NCBI RefSeq assembly: GCF_002220865.2
Contig: NZ_NHRJ02000006.1
Span: 1-64,000, forward strand
Length of the DNA stretch: 64,000 nucleotides
DNA from: Paenibacillus xerothermodurans
GTDB lineage: Bacteria; Bacillota; Bacilli; Paenibacillales; NBRC-103111
Reading direction: 5' to 3'
In this document: piece by piece, positions 34,546-43,704 of the stretch
Layout: every line of letters starts with the position of its first letter
Numbering within the stretch: position 1 is the stretch's first letter
Made by a program: the position numbers and the translations under genes
Notes under the pieces: generated by a model
Databases searched by the model: none
What the model was told of the DNA's origin: nothing
The model's input: the letters and a program-made list of their open reading frames with translations, nothing else

Positions 34546-36327
34546 TTATTCCCCCGCGTCCTCGTCCCGAATAACTGGAATCCACGCTTTCACGCACGTT
34601 CCTTCCTCCAATTCACTTGCAATCTCCAAGCCATAGGGGGCGCCGTATGTCAGCCTTAGCCGCTCGTGCACGTTGCGCACGCCAACCCCTGACCCCTCTG
34701 CCGAGCTCGTGCCGGCGGTCAACAGCTGGCTGAGCTTATCCTCGGGCATGCCCAATCCGTTATCTGTCACTTCAAAGAGCAGCTTATGATCTACGATGGC
34801 GGCTGAAATCTGAATGTACCCGGGATCAGCCATCTGTTCTATCCCATGATATATGGCATTCTCGACTAACGGTTGCAGTATGAGCTTGATCGTTTTGCAC
34901 GTGAGGGTCTCTTCCTCCGCCGAAATCTTGAAATCAAATTTGTTTTTGTAACGGTTCTGCTGAATAATCATGTAGTTGCGAACATGCTCGAGTTCGTCCC
35001 CGACGGCGATGACCGATTGCCCTCGGCTGAGGCTGATACGGAAAAATTTCGATAGCGCAGTGATCATCGTAATAACATCCTCACTCTTCCCTGTTCCGGC
35101 CATCCGCACTACCGAGTTTAATGTGTTATACAGAAAATGCGGGCTTATCTGTGACTGCAGCACCTCCAGCTCGCTCTTGCGTTTGGCCTCCTGCTCGCGG
35201 ACGTTGGCCTCCATCAGCTGCCGAATCCGGGCGACCATGACATTGAAGCTGCGCGACAAACGTCCCACTTCATCGTCCCGGCCAACGGCAATGTGAATAT
35301 CGAAGATACCCTGTTCGACTTGACGCATTGATCTGTCGAGCCGCTTGAGCGGCTGCGAGATTTTGGCCGAAATGTACGCGGATACCAGCAGCACAAAAAG
35401 CAGTACGAATACCAGCAGCCAGGTGATAAAACCGCTAATTTCCTTGCGGGTGGTGACGGTTTCATCCATGTAGGAGACACCTATGATTTTCCAGCCGATG
35501 TTGTCCACAGTTTCAATGGTGATCAATCTCTTCTCACCGTTGGATTCGTCCAAGTAGCTTCCGTATGTATATTTCAGTGCTTGTTCAACGTTCTCATATT
35601 TTAGCCCGGCATAGATTAGCTGCTGCTGCGGATGGTAAATCATATTGCCGCCCGACTCGTCAATGATGTAGACGTACCCTTTTTTGCCCAAGCTCACCCG
35701 TCGGCACAGCTCGTCAATCGTCTTAAAGTTTACATCTATCATCAGCACCGCCGGAACGTTCCGCCCGTTGCGAGTGATGTTGATCCCCTTGCTCAAAGAT
35801 ACGACCCAGGTGTATTGGCCCTTGTACAAATTTTGAATATGCGGCAGGGAGAAGGACAAATGGTTCGGGCTCTCCCGAGCTGCCTGAAACCAGCTTTGCT
35901 CCGTCAATCGGGTGTTCACGCGCATTGGTTTGGACGGCAGTCCGGTCACCAACTCCCCGTCGGCAGTAAACAGTGCCATGGATACGATGTCCTGGCGTGT
36001 GTCCAAAATCGTCGTCAACCGCTCACCCAGCGTCACGTTGGGCAGGCTTGGGGTCGCGCGAATCTTCTCATCCACAAGCTCGAATACATCTGCCATCCCA
36101 CGCAGGTAAATATCCAAATTATAGTTCACCTGCTCGACGATCTGCTGATTGCTCAAATAGGTGTTCTGCTCGGCCGTCTGCGCGAATTTATTGTATAATA
36201 TGACGCTCACCAGCAGCATAACCAAAATGGTGATGAGTGTGAAAGCGACCGTGAGTATCACCTGAATACTGCGACCCCGCCAGTGATCCGTCCAGCGGTT
36301 CCACCATTTGTTCCACACTGTGACCAT
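34546..36327 (-). CDS. YesM-type sensor histidine kinase
   Basis: The product has 593 residues from the ATG at 36327 (MVTVWNKWWNRW); GGGGGAAAGG lies upstream. One membrane helix (VILTVAFTLITILVMLLVSV) precedes an extracellular dCache-like domain of about 260 residues. A second helix (FITWLLVFVLLFVLLVSAYI) leads to a HAMP region. The phosphoacceptor is the His in ISPHFLYNTLNSVVRM, and the ATP-binding box is LILQPLVENAIYHGI with GLGMPED. Its partner is the response regulator ending 13 bases upstream of its start. Confidence 0.9.
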   Translation of the reverse strand: MVTVWNKWWNRWTDHWRGRSIQVILTVAFTLITILVMLLVSVILYNKFAQTAEQNTYLSNQQIVEQVNYNLDIYLRGMADVFELVDEKIRATPSLPNVTLGERLTTILDTRQDIVSMALFTADGELVTGLPSKPMRVNTRLTEQSWFQAARESPNHLSFSLPHIQNLYKGQYTWVVSLSKGINITRNGRNVPAVLMIDVNFKTIDELCRRVSLGKKGYVYIIDESGGNMIYHPQQQLIYAGLKYENVEQALKYTYGSYLDESNGEKRLITIETVDNIGWKIIGVSYMDETVTTRKEISGFITWLLVFVLLFVLLVSAYISAKISQPLKRLDRSMRQVEQGIFDIHIAVGRDDEVGRLSRSFNVMVARIRQLMEANVREQEAKRKSELEVLQSQISPHFLYNTLNSVVRMAGTGKSEDVITMITALSKFFRISLSRGQSVIAVGDELEHVRNYMIIQQNRYKNKFDFKISAEEETLTCKTIKLILQPLVENAIYHGIEQMADPGYIQISAAIVDHKLLFEVTDNGLGMPEDKLSQLLTAGTSSAEGSGVGVRNVHERLRLTYGAPYGLEIASELEEGTCVKAWIPVIRDEDAGE

Positions 36328-36340
36328 ACCTTTCCCCCAC

Positions 36341-37975
36341 TCACCCCTCTCTCGAACTGCTTCTATACTCTTTGGGAGACACACCTACATGTTTGCGAAA
36401 CGCGAAGCTAAAATAATTCGGCTCGGCATAGCCGACTTTCCCTGCGATTTCAAGTGCTCTCAGGTCTGTTGTTCGCAGCATCTGTTTCGCCGCCTCCATC
36501 CGGACATGCTGCAGATAGCCGCCGAACGTCATTTTTGTCTCCCTTTTGAAAATACCGCTGAAATATCCGGCGCTGATATGCAGATGCTGGCACACCTTCG
36601 CAATAGAGATGTCACTCTGATGATAGTGGGCGTGCACGTACGCCTTCGCCTGGTCGACCAATGACTGGTAGGCGGAGTGCCGTTCATGGACAATGCTGCT
36701 CATTATTTTGCTGCACAGCTGTATGATCCAATCCTTCGCCTCTTGCAGGTTGGTGAAGCGGTCGATTTCGGCAAACGGTTTAAAGTCGGCGCCCAGCGCG
36801 ACGTCAAGATCCGGCGAAGCTTGCTGGGCCGCCTTGAGTATTGTTGTCAGGATTTCCAACAGGTAAATCTGACAGTCCTTAATCGAAACATGGCCGTCGG
36901 AAATGCCGAGAAACAGCTCTTCCACAATATCCTGCAACTCCGTGAACGTACCGACCTTGATGCAGCGCATCAGCGCGCGCTCTTTCAACTCATCGAAGCG
37001 CAGCTTTTGCACATACCGGGCCTCGACATCATCAATGCAGATTACCCGGTTGTTACCAAGGATCAACCGGTAATCCAGCGCGTGCACCGCATCCTTGTAC
37101 GAATAGCTCACCTGCTCCAGTTCCGACGTCACAGTGCCTACCCCGATCGTGACTGTTAATCGCAAATATTTTTCGATATTTTGGCGTATTTCCTCCAATG
37201 CAATCAGTGTCCGTTTGGTCACGGCCCCACGTTCCCGCTCCTCCGCTACGGTAAGCGCAACCAGCTGGTTATTATGTAAGAAAACGATCCCAAGTCCCAG
37301 CCTATTGATTATTTCCTCGGAAATATTTAACATCGCGAACAGTTTCAGCTCATTGTCTTTGGAATATCGCAGCGAATGACCTGCTTCGGCTTGATCGGTA
37401 GTGTTGTGATCCATGCTAATGACGGATACCACATAGCTCTGTCCCTGCAGCCTCAAGTCATAGTTACGCGCCTTTTCTTCAATCTCGGTTCTGCGCAGCC
37501 TCCTGCTGATCAATGCGGCCAGAAACACCTCCCGCAGTACCGGCAAGCTCTCACGGTAATGCTCCTGCAAAGCCGTCAGGTTTTCTTTCTGTTTCATGTC
37601 CGCGTCGATCAGTTCTTTTATTTTGATTAAAGCTGCGATAAGCTCATCATTTGAAAACGGTTTCAATACATATTCATCGATATGGAGTTTCACCGCCTTT
37701 TGCGCGTACTCGAACTCATCAAAGCCCGTTAAAATGATAATTTTAGCTGTCGGATAATGCACGCGCATCCATTCGGACAGCTGTATGCCATCCATAAACG
37801 GCATTCTTATATCCGTTACAACGACATCCGGCTTCCACCTTTCAATCATGTCCGTCGCTTCTTTGCCGTTCTCCGCCGTGTCGACCACGGTAAAACCATA
37901 GCCCTCCCAATCAATCTCCCGGAACAGACTGCAGCGTACGTCCTCTTCATCCTCCACCAGCAGCAATTTATACAC
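36341..37975 (-). CDS. YesN-type response regulator with AraC DNA-binding domain
   Basis: The product has 544 residues. The receiver domain has acidic E8-D9, phosphoacceptor D55 in VVVTDIRMPFMDG, T83 and K105 in VLKPFSND. A long middle region of about 300 residues resembles the YesN linker. Two AraC helix-turn-helix motifs close the protein (ISIAKVCQHLHISAGYFSGI and ALEIAGKVGYAEPNYFSFAF). It is first in the three-gene sensory transcript and likely activates mglBAC in response to galactose-like sugars. Confidence 0.92.
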   Translation of the reverse strand: MYKLLLVEDEEDVRCSLFREIDWEGYGFTVVDTAENGKEATDMIERWKPDVVVTDIRMPFMDGIQLSEWMRVHYPTAKIIILTGFDEFEYAQKAVKLHIDEYVLKPFSNDELIAALIKIKELIDADMKQKENLTALQEHYRESLPVLREVFLAALISRRLRRTEIEEKARNYDLRLQGQSYVVSVISMDHNTTDQAEAGHSLRYSKDNELKLFAMLNISEEIINRLGLGIVFLHNNQLVALTVAEERERGAVTKRTLIALEEIRQNIEKYLRLTVTIGVGTVTSELEQVSYSYKDAVHALDYRLILGNNRVICIDDVEARYVQKLRFDELKERALMRCIKVGTFTELQDIVEELFLGISDGHVSIKDCQIYLLEILTTILKAAQQASPDLDVALGADFKPFAEIDRFTNLQEAKDWIIQLCSKIMSSIVHERHSAYQSLVDQAKAYVHAHYHQSDISIAKVCQHLHISAGYFSGIFKRETKMTFGGYLQHVRMEAAKQMLRTTDLRALEIAGKVGYAEPNYFSFAFRKHVGVSPKEYRSSSREG

Positions 37976-38207
37976 GCCAACTACCTCCCAAATGCAAGAA
38001 CTAATCTATAAGTCTAGTTGCGCCTCTATGCTTGATAATTATTAATTTATCAGAGTTTACATGTATTTGAAAATAAGGGGAACTTTGATTCATGAGCATT
38101 GTCTTTACATAAGTATTATTTTTCATTTGTTAGAATTTGGAATATAATAAAATATGTCATCGTATATTGTCGCTGTACGGCACCTAGACAAGGAGGATAA
38201 GAACGCA

Positions 38208-38393
38208 ATGCCTGTCACCTCATTAACAAAAAGGTTTATCGCTAACCTGACTGTTGGTGTGTCTATCGTTTGCATAACTTACTTTGATTCAGGCGACTTC
38301 GGTTATCTGTATTTCGCAACGGTCTATGTATGCGCGGCCACAACATTGGATTTGGCTCGAAAGCTGTGGTGGAAAAGAAAAACCAGGACGTAA
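38208..38393 (+). CDS. Small two-helix membrane protein
   Basis: The product has 61 residues from the ATG at 38208, which follows AAGGAGGATAAGAACGCA. Two hydrophobic stretches (FIANLTVGVSIVCITYF and GYLYFATVYVCAATTLDLA) flank SGDFG, and the C-terminus is basic (KLWWKRKTRT). I do not recognise the family. It is divergent from the response regulator gene. Confidence 0.6.
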   Translation: MPVTSLTKRFIANLTVGVSIVCITYFDSGDFGYLYFATVYVCAATTLDLARKLWWKRKTRT

Positions 38394-38478
38394 CGCGAAA
38401 GGAGATGCGGGCACCTAAAAAATGGAACCATCAGCGAAAACATCGGGAGCGTATCATTTCATTCGGTGAGGGAGGTAT

Positions 38479-38742
38479 ATGATGAGCAAAAAAGCACGGG
38501 TGGCGTCGGACTGCACTACCGCTTGTCAGCCGGCGGCCGTGAACGACGGAGAAGGGGGCGGCTGCCCCGTTCTCTCACACTACCCACACATGCGGGGATG
38601 CATACGCGATACCCGAACCGGCAACCACCACTGCTGTGGGGTACATCACAAAAGGAAACATTGCAAAACACGCCCAAATACTTGGACGTTATCAATTCAT
38701 CCTGTTCTTTTCCTACCGTACACCGGTACGGAAAACCTTTAA
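38479..38742 (+). CDS. Possible small Cys/His-rich protein
   Basis: An 87-codon frame with GAGGGAGGTATATG before ATGATG (38479 or 38482). The first 70 residues contain eight Cys and many His (SDCTTACQP, GGGCP, RGCIRD, NHHCCGVHHKRKHC), which could bind metal. Its last ten codons overlap the end of the convergent gene at 38713. No family is recognised and the other frames in the stretch are also open, so it may be chance. Confidence 0.3.
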   Translation: MMSKKARVASDCTTACQPAAVNDGEGGGCPVLSHYPHMRGCIRDTRTGNHHCCGVHHKRKHCKTRPNTWTLSIHPVLFLPYTGTENL

Positions 38743-39207
38743 GATACCGAAAGTTTCAACCCCGCCAACAGCTATACTGCCAAAGCGAGCCAACGCCTCA
38801 GCATTTTCCTTAAGCATTTTATTCAAATCGTCCAGGCTCCTTGGAAAATCCGTCCCTTCAGACTCCGACGCCGAAAGTGCAAGATACCAAGAGACCACCT
38901 CATTTGGATCTTCAAATTGAATTCTTGTGCGTTTGTCTTGGCGGGTATAACCTCTGTGATAACCGTCAACATCGTCTGCTTCTTCCGTCTGATACAGCGG
39001 CCCAAATGCCGTTGTGCTTCCATCCGCCTTGTCTACCACTAAACAAGCGGTTCCGTACCCCTTGCCTGATCTGCCTTCTTTTACGACCTCAAGTCCAATA
39101 TGTACATCATATAAGCCGTGATCTAATTTTGTAATGATATATCCACCTGTTACTTTCGTGTCACCTGATTTTTCCGTTTGACTCATATGATCAAATTGTT
39201 CTGACAA
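38713..39207 (-). CDS. Hypothetical protein
   Basis: The product has 164 residues from a TTG at 39207 with AGGGGGAT about 10 bases upstream; an inner ATG (MSQTEKSGD) is possible. It reads as a folded, acidic cytoplasmic protein: VTGGYIITKLDHGLYDVHIG, GTACLVVDKADGSTTAFGPL, then RTRIQFEDPNEVVSWYLALS. Trp-Tyr-Leu-Ala-Leu repeats of a helical type end it. I do not recognise a family. It is downstream of, but not coupled to, the MFS gene. Confidence 0.5.
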   Translation of the reverse strand: MSEQFDHMSQTEKSGDTKVTGGYIITKLDHGLYDVHIGLEVVKEGRSGKGYGTACLVVDKADGSTTAFGPLYQTEEADDVDGYHRGYTRQDKRTRIQFEDPNEVVSWYLALSASESEGTDFPRSLDDLNKMLKENAEALARFGSIAVGGVETFGILKVFRTGVR

Positions 39208-39433
39208 AGAAAAATCCCCCTACCATTGTTATCGTGACGCATTCCTGACCACGTCCTTTTGCAAAAAATAATATGCCCAATTTTTGCCTCCAACATCCAT
39301 GCTGTTGGTACCGAGACCCACAAGGCAAACTACTCTACTATATAACAGTGCGTTCAACGAGTGGGAATTATAACTTATAGTGAGAGAGATGTCGTCTTCA
39401 CGCCGCCGTGCTGCAACCCGAGGTGAGCAGCAT

Positions 39434-40624
39434 TCAACCCTCAATTTCATTGTTTTGAGACAGCCTTCTTTCCACGTGCAATCGGCGAGCAATAATCAGT
39501 AGAGCGCTGAACACCAGTATGATCGGTATGATAAAAATATGCGGCGACATTCCCTCAATCATCGCGGGCAGCAAGTATCCGACGAGAGCAGCCGTTTGTG
39601 AAATAAACACGTACAGGCTGGACCCAAACCCTGTCCTGTGAATGAACATCCGCTGAACATACCCCATGGCTACCCCGTACAAAATGGACACGGACAAGGA
39701 ATAGATAGGCTGAACTGCAAAAAACAGCGCCAACGGTGCAGCCAGCGCATAAACGATGTATGCCACAAGCGCACACACTCCGCCCAGCAGAATAACCTGC
39801 TTGCTTCCGTACCTGATCGCCCAATAGCCGGCTAAGGTCATGAACAACAGCTCGAACACGGCCTGGCAGCTCCATAAATAAGACATGAGGTGCGGTTTGC
39901 CGAACAGCTCATTGAACACTAGGGGCAAGTACAAGCCGCGAATCGCGTCCGCGCAGGACAGCATCAGAAGTGCAATTAACATCGGAAGCGAAAATGGTTC
40001 GCCATGCCGTGCAGCGGAGCCGATGGCCGCTCCCTTTATTTCGGTATACATCAGTAAAAGCAGGAATAACGCCATATATCCCATCAGGTTACCCCACAGC
40101 ACGCCGTGAAATCCTGTCACCACGTACAGCATTGCTCCAAGGAGCAGCCCTGCAAAAAAGCCCACGCTAAAGCCCGTGCGCAGCCACAGCAGCGCCACCT
40201 CAACAATGGCTGAGGCCCGCTGCGTGAAATGGCTGCGGGCCATGGCAAAAATTTGTCCCATTATGAGTCCTGATGGTGCCGTAGCCAGCGCCATGCCGAG
40301 TAGAGCCCCCGCGTAGTCAGCGGCATTCATGTAAACGCACAATCCGGTAATGCACACTGCTGCCGCGGCCAGGGGAAGAGCTTTCTTCCCCTGCATTTTG
40401 TCGCTTACTATGCCAACGGATAGCGTAACCACAATGTTCAGCAGCAGCGATATGGCGAAGATCGAGACGATCTCCCTTTTGACCAGATGGAGATGCTCGC
40501 TCATATAAATCGCGTTCATTGGGGCTAAAATGCCCGTCCCCACACCATACAACACTATGGCCGCGAGAAGATAGCCCGCCCCCTTCACTCCAATAAATGC
40601 CTTAATGTCTGACACCATCTGCAT
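39434..40624 (-). CDS. MFS transporter resembling SetA-type sugar efflux pumps
   Basis: The product has 396 residues and about 12 membrane spans. GTGILAPMNAIYMSEHLHL near the N-terminus, SVGIVSDKMQGKKALPL (the loop 2-3 motif), PSGLIMGQIFAMARSHF and a central hydrophilic loop fit the SetA/sugar-efflux branch of the superfamily. It is the last gene of the long minus-strand sugar operon, 108 bases after the dehydrogenase, and could expel an excess intermediate. It may also be transcribed alone. Confidence 0.7.
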   Translation of the reverse strand: MQMVSDIKAFIGVKGAGYLLAAIVLYGVGTGILAPMNAIYMSEHLHLVKREIVSIFAISLLLNIVVTLSVGIVSDKMQGKKALPLAAAAVCITGLCVYMNAADYAGALLGMALATAPSGLIMGQIFAMARSHFTQRASAIVEVALLWLRTGFSVGFFAGLLLGAMLYVVTGFHGVLWGNLMGYMALFLLLLMYTEIKGAAIGSAARHGEPFSLPMLIALLMLSCADAIRGLYLPLVFNELFGKPHLMSYLWSCQAVFELLFMTLAGYWAIRYGSKQVILLGGVCALVAYIVYALAAPLALFFAVQPIYSLSVSILYGVAMGYVQRMFIHRTGFGSSLYVFISQTAALVGYLLPAMIEGMSPHIFIIPIILVFSALLIIARRLHVERRLSQNNEIEG

Positions 40625-40732
40625 AAATGCTGCACCGCCCGGTACTAGAAGTTATAGCCACTTTGCACAAATTGTCCGCTCATCAACAGTCAGCTCATTC
40701 TGCAGGCTGTTCGAACTACGGCCAGTGCGATT

Positions 40733-41791
40733 TCAAAAGTAAATTTCCTTGCCCTGCTCAGCAGATTCATAAATACCGCACAGTATTTTCATCATCTCAA
40801 CACCGTCTTCCACCGGGCTGAGCGTCGCCGTCCTGCCCAGGCAGCTGCCGACAAAGTGGTTGATTTCATTTTGAAACCCCTCAGCAAAATCAAATGCAGC
40901 ATTGTCAACCTGAGGAGACATGTTCAGGATCGTGTCATGCTTTTCGGACACTATGGCAAATTGCGGCTCGATTTCCGCGCCGCCCTTATCCCCAAACAGC
41001 TTCACGGTCACCTCATCTTTGGCCGCATGCAGAGTAAAGCTCACATCTACCATAATCGAGGCGCCATTCTCGAAACGAATGAGGGCGTTCGCCATATCTT
41101 CCACAGAATTTTGGCTGGCGTCATAGTCCGCAGCTTGATAGAACGACAGGTTTTTAATATTTGCACGGTTGCCAAGCTTGTTATACACGTTGCCGCTGAC
41201 TGATCTCACCTTGGGCCGCCCCATTAAGTACCAACAAATATCAATGACATGCACACCGATATCCATCAGCGGGCCGCCGCCCGAACGGCTGCGATCCGCA
41301 AACCATCCGCCCGGATTGCCTAGACGACGCAAGCAGGAAGCTTTGGCATAGTAGATTTCGCCGAGCTCGCCATTTTCGATAAATTTTCGCAAAATCTGTG
41401 CATTGCTGCTGTATCTGCGGACAAAGCCAACCTGCAGCAGCTTGCCGCTGCGATGGACGGCTTTTTCGACTTCGAGCGCTTGCTCTACGGTGACGCTGAG
41501 CGGCTTTTCGCAGAGCACATGCTTACCGGCATCGAGTGCGGAGATGCTCACTTCGGCATGCGCATGATTCCACACACAGACGCTGACAGCATCGATGGCC
41601 GGATTAGCCAACAGCTCGCGATAGTCGGAATACACATTGGGAATTCCATATTGCTGTGCTTTTGCCTCCGCTCGCTGCACATTCAGGTCGCAAATGGCTG
41701 CGAGCTCCACATCCGCGTTGTTTCGATAGGAGTTCAGGTGCACCTCAGATATCGTGCCTGCGCCGATGACGCCGATTTTCAACTTGTTCAT
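40733..41791 (-). CDS. Gfo/Idh/MocA-family oxidoreductase
   Basis: The product has 352 residues. The Rossmann motif is IGVIGAGTISEVHLNSY, the EKP motif is HVLCEKPLSVTVEQAL, and the catalytic-side helix is GGGPLMDIGVHVIDICWY. VCVWNHAHAEV is another family block. It would oxidise or reduce a sugar ring carbon using NAD(P). It lies 33 bases after a second Gfo/Idh gene in the operon, the same pairing as in the ROK-controlled locus at 7971-10007. Confidence 0.9.
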   Translation of the reverse strand: MNKLKIGVIGAGTISEVHLNSYRNNADVELAAICDLNVQRAEAKAQQYGIPNVYSDYRELLANPAIDAVSVCVWNHAHAEVSISALDAGKHVLCEKPLSVTVEQALEVEKAVHRSGKLLQVGFVRRYSSNAQILRKFIENGELGEIYYAKASCLRRLGNPGGWFADRSRSGGGPLMDIGVHVIDICWYLMGRPKVRSVSGNVYNKLGNRANIKNLSFYQAADYDASQNSVEDMANALIRFENGASIMVDVSFTLHAAKDEVTVKLFGDKGGAEIEPQFAIVSEKHDTILNMSPQVDNAAFDFAEGFQNEINHFVGSCLGRTATLSPVEDGVEMMKILCGIYESAEQGKEIYF

Positions 41792-41824
41792 TTGCCATTG
41801 TTCCTTTCTGTTTTCGGCTTGAAT

Positions 41825-42787
41825 TTAAAGGAATACGGAACTTCCTGACTTGGCGGAATCATGTGCGCTCAACGTGACTTTTAATGTTTCGACCGCCTCT
41901 TGGTATGGCGCCAGAATTGAATCTGGGTTTCCTGACATAACAGCTTGAATGAACGCGTCATCCTGTGCCTTATAGACATTCACCTGATTTTTATACGTGA
42001 CCGTGTGATTGTTCTCCATAATGGTAAGTGCAGTGCCTTCCAGGAAGACTCTGAAGCCCCGGCCAATGACTTCCAGGCTGGACCGTCCATCGGGCTGATC
42101 GACAAAGGAAGTATCCAGATGTCCGACTGCTCCCGAGGCAAAAAGTAAGTTGACAGAATATACGTCAGGAATCGTGATACCTGGCACATCATCCATTACG
42201 GTTAAAGCCATATCAGCGGAAACTTTAGTGACATCGCCGGCTAGATAGCGCATTAAATCAACGTTGTGTGTAGTTTGTTCTACGAGCTGGCCTCCTGATT
42301 TGGTTATGTCTCTCCACCATGGCACAGGCAAAAATGACCCGAACCGGTGCGCCCGCACCATGGCTATTTTCTTATCCCTCAGATACTGCTTGGCACGCGC
42401 AATCGTATCCAGGTGACGCAGGCAGTATCCCGTCGATACCATAATGTTCGCGCTTTCAATGGCTGACCGTTTTCGCTCCACAGTTTCCATGTCGAGGCCG
42501 ACCGGCTTTTCCACAAACAAGTGGATACCTCGCTCTGCAGCCTTCTCTTCCATGTGACCATGCGCAAAGGGAGGCACGCACAAAAACAGCGCATCCAACT
42601 GTTCCTTAGCGAGCATCTCATCGAAATCGCTGTAGGCAGCCGCGCCAAACTCAGCTGCCGCTCGTTCGGCGTTCGCTTGCACAATATCACATACGGCGGC
42701 GAGTTCCGCATACTCATTATTGTGTAAATGCTTTAAGTGCTCCGCGCCTATCCCTCCCGCTCCGACGACCCCAACGCGCACAACCAT
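41825..42787 (-). CDS. Gfo/Idh/MocA-family oxidoreductase
   Basis: The product has 320 residues from the ATG at 42787, preceded by GAAGGAGGG; the frame continues upstream to 42871 inside the previous gene without family likeness. RVGVVGAGGIGAEHLKHL is the nucleotide loop, LFVEKPVGLDMETVERK the EKP motif and GGQLVEQTTHNVDLMRY the catalytic helix, where Gln-Thr-Thr replaces the more common Met-Asp-x. It lies 23 bases after the isomerase gene. Confidence 0.9.
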   Translation of the reverse strand: MVVRVGVVGAGGIGAEHLKHLHNNEYAELAAVCDIVQANAERAAAEFGAAAYSDFDEMLAKEQLDALFLCVPPFAHGHMEEKAAERGIHLFVEKPVGLDMETVERKRSAIESANIMVSTGYCLRHLDTIARAKQYLRDKKIAMVRAHRFGSFLPVPWWRDITKSGGQLVEQTTHNVDLMRYLAGDVTKVSADMALTVMDDVPGITIPDVYSVNLLFASGAVGHLDTSFVDQPDGRSSLEVIGRGFRVFLEGTALTIMENNHTVTYKNQVNVYKAQDDAFIQAVMSGNPDSILAPYQEAVETLKVTLSAHDSAKSGSSVFL

Positions 42788-42810
42788 CGCACGTCCCTCC
42801 TTCTTCTGCG

Positions 42811-43674
42811 CTACGCTTCTGCCAACATCCGCTTGACGTTTTCCATGCCCAGCTTGGACCCGAGCCTGCATTCCTCCATGCCTTCGAATTCCACGGAGAT
42901 ATAACCATCGTAACCGGACTCCTTGATCAGCCGAAGCACTTCCGGTATCTTAATATCGCCGTGTCCGATAATCGCTCCTCTCAAATGATTGCCGCTTGCC
43001 GTTTGAAACCATCCGGTGCCCGGATTGCGGTCAGCCGGGCGCAGATAGAAATCTTTCAGATGCACCACACAAGCGAAAGGGAGATTCTTCTTCACCGCGG
43101 CCACGGGATCTTCGTCCACGCACATGAAATTGCCGATGTCCAGGGTCGTTTTGAAGTTGGTACGGTTGACCGCATGGATTAAGCTTTGAATCCTGCCGCT
43201 GGATTGGATGAAAAAGCCGTGATTTTCAACGCTGGTTGTTATCTGGTGCTGAGCCGCATAGTCGGCTATGATCCGGCAGGCGTTGACCAGAGACTCCAGA
43301 TCCGCCTCGAACTGCTGAATCGCACACTCATCCACGGGCCGGAAGGCAACATCATGCCGCATTGTGCTCACGCCAAGGGCCTTCGCGATATCCACGTGCT
43401 TGATAACACGTTCGATCTCCCGCTCATACTCCGAGTGGTCCGGTTGAATGAAATTAGATGATACACAGTAATTCGAAATGTCTACGCCGACTTCTTGTGC
43501 CTTTTCCACAATTGCCTGTATTAACTCCGGACTTTCTTCCAAGTCAAAGCCGAACGGAGATATCTCCACATGCTCTCCACCGTTGTCGGCAACCCATTGA
43601 ACAGCGTGCAGCACATCCATTTCACCGGTAGTGATGGCACGCGACAAACTGTATGTACTCAACCCGATTTTCAT
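42811..43674 (-). CDS. Sugar phosphate isomerase/epimerase (TIM barrel)
   Basis: The product has 287 residues. Probable metal ligands are Glu in TSVENHGFF, Asp in TLDIGNFM, His in CVVHLKDFY and Glu in ISVEFEGME. The start KIGLSTYSLSRAI is typical. It corresponds in position and role to the isomerase of the first sugar locus (10004-10840) but is only distantly similar in sequence. It would act on the keto-sugar produced by the neighbouring dehydrogenases, or as a lyase on a 3-keto-glycoside. Confidence 0.87.
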   Translation of the reverse strand: MKIGLSTYSLSRAITTGEMDVLHAVQWVADNGGEHVEISPFGFDLEESPELIQAIVEKAQEVGVDISNYCVSSNFIQPDHSEYEREIERVIKHVDIAKALGVSTMRHDVAFRPVDECAIQQFEADLESLVNACRIIADYAAQHQITTSVENHGFFIQSSGRIQSLIHAVNRTNFKTTLDIGNFMCVDEDPVAAVKKNLPFACVVHLKDFYLRPADRNPGTGWFQTASGNHLRGAIIGHGDIKIPEVLRLIKESGYDGYISVEFEGMEECRLGSKLGMENVKRMLAEA

Positions 43675-43704
43675 CCGGTCCCCTCCTTCAATTACTCTAT
43701 TCCG

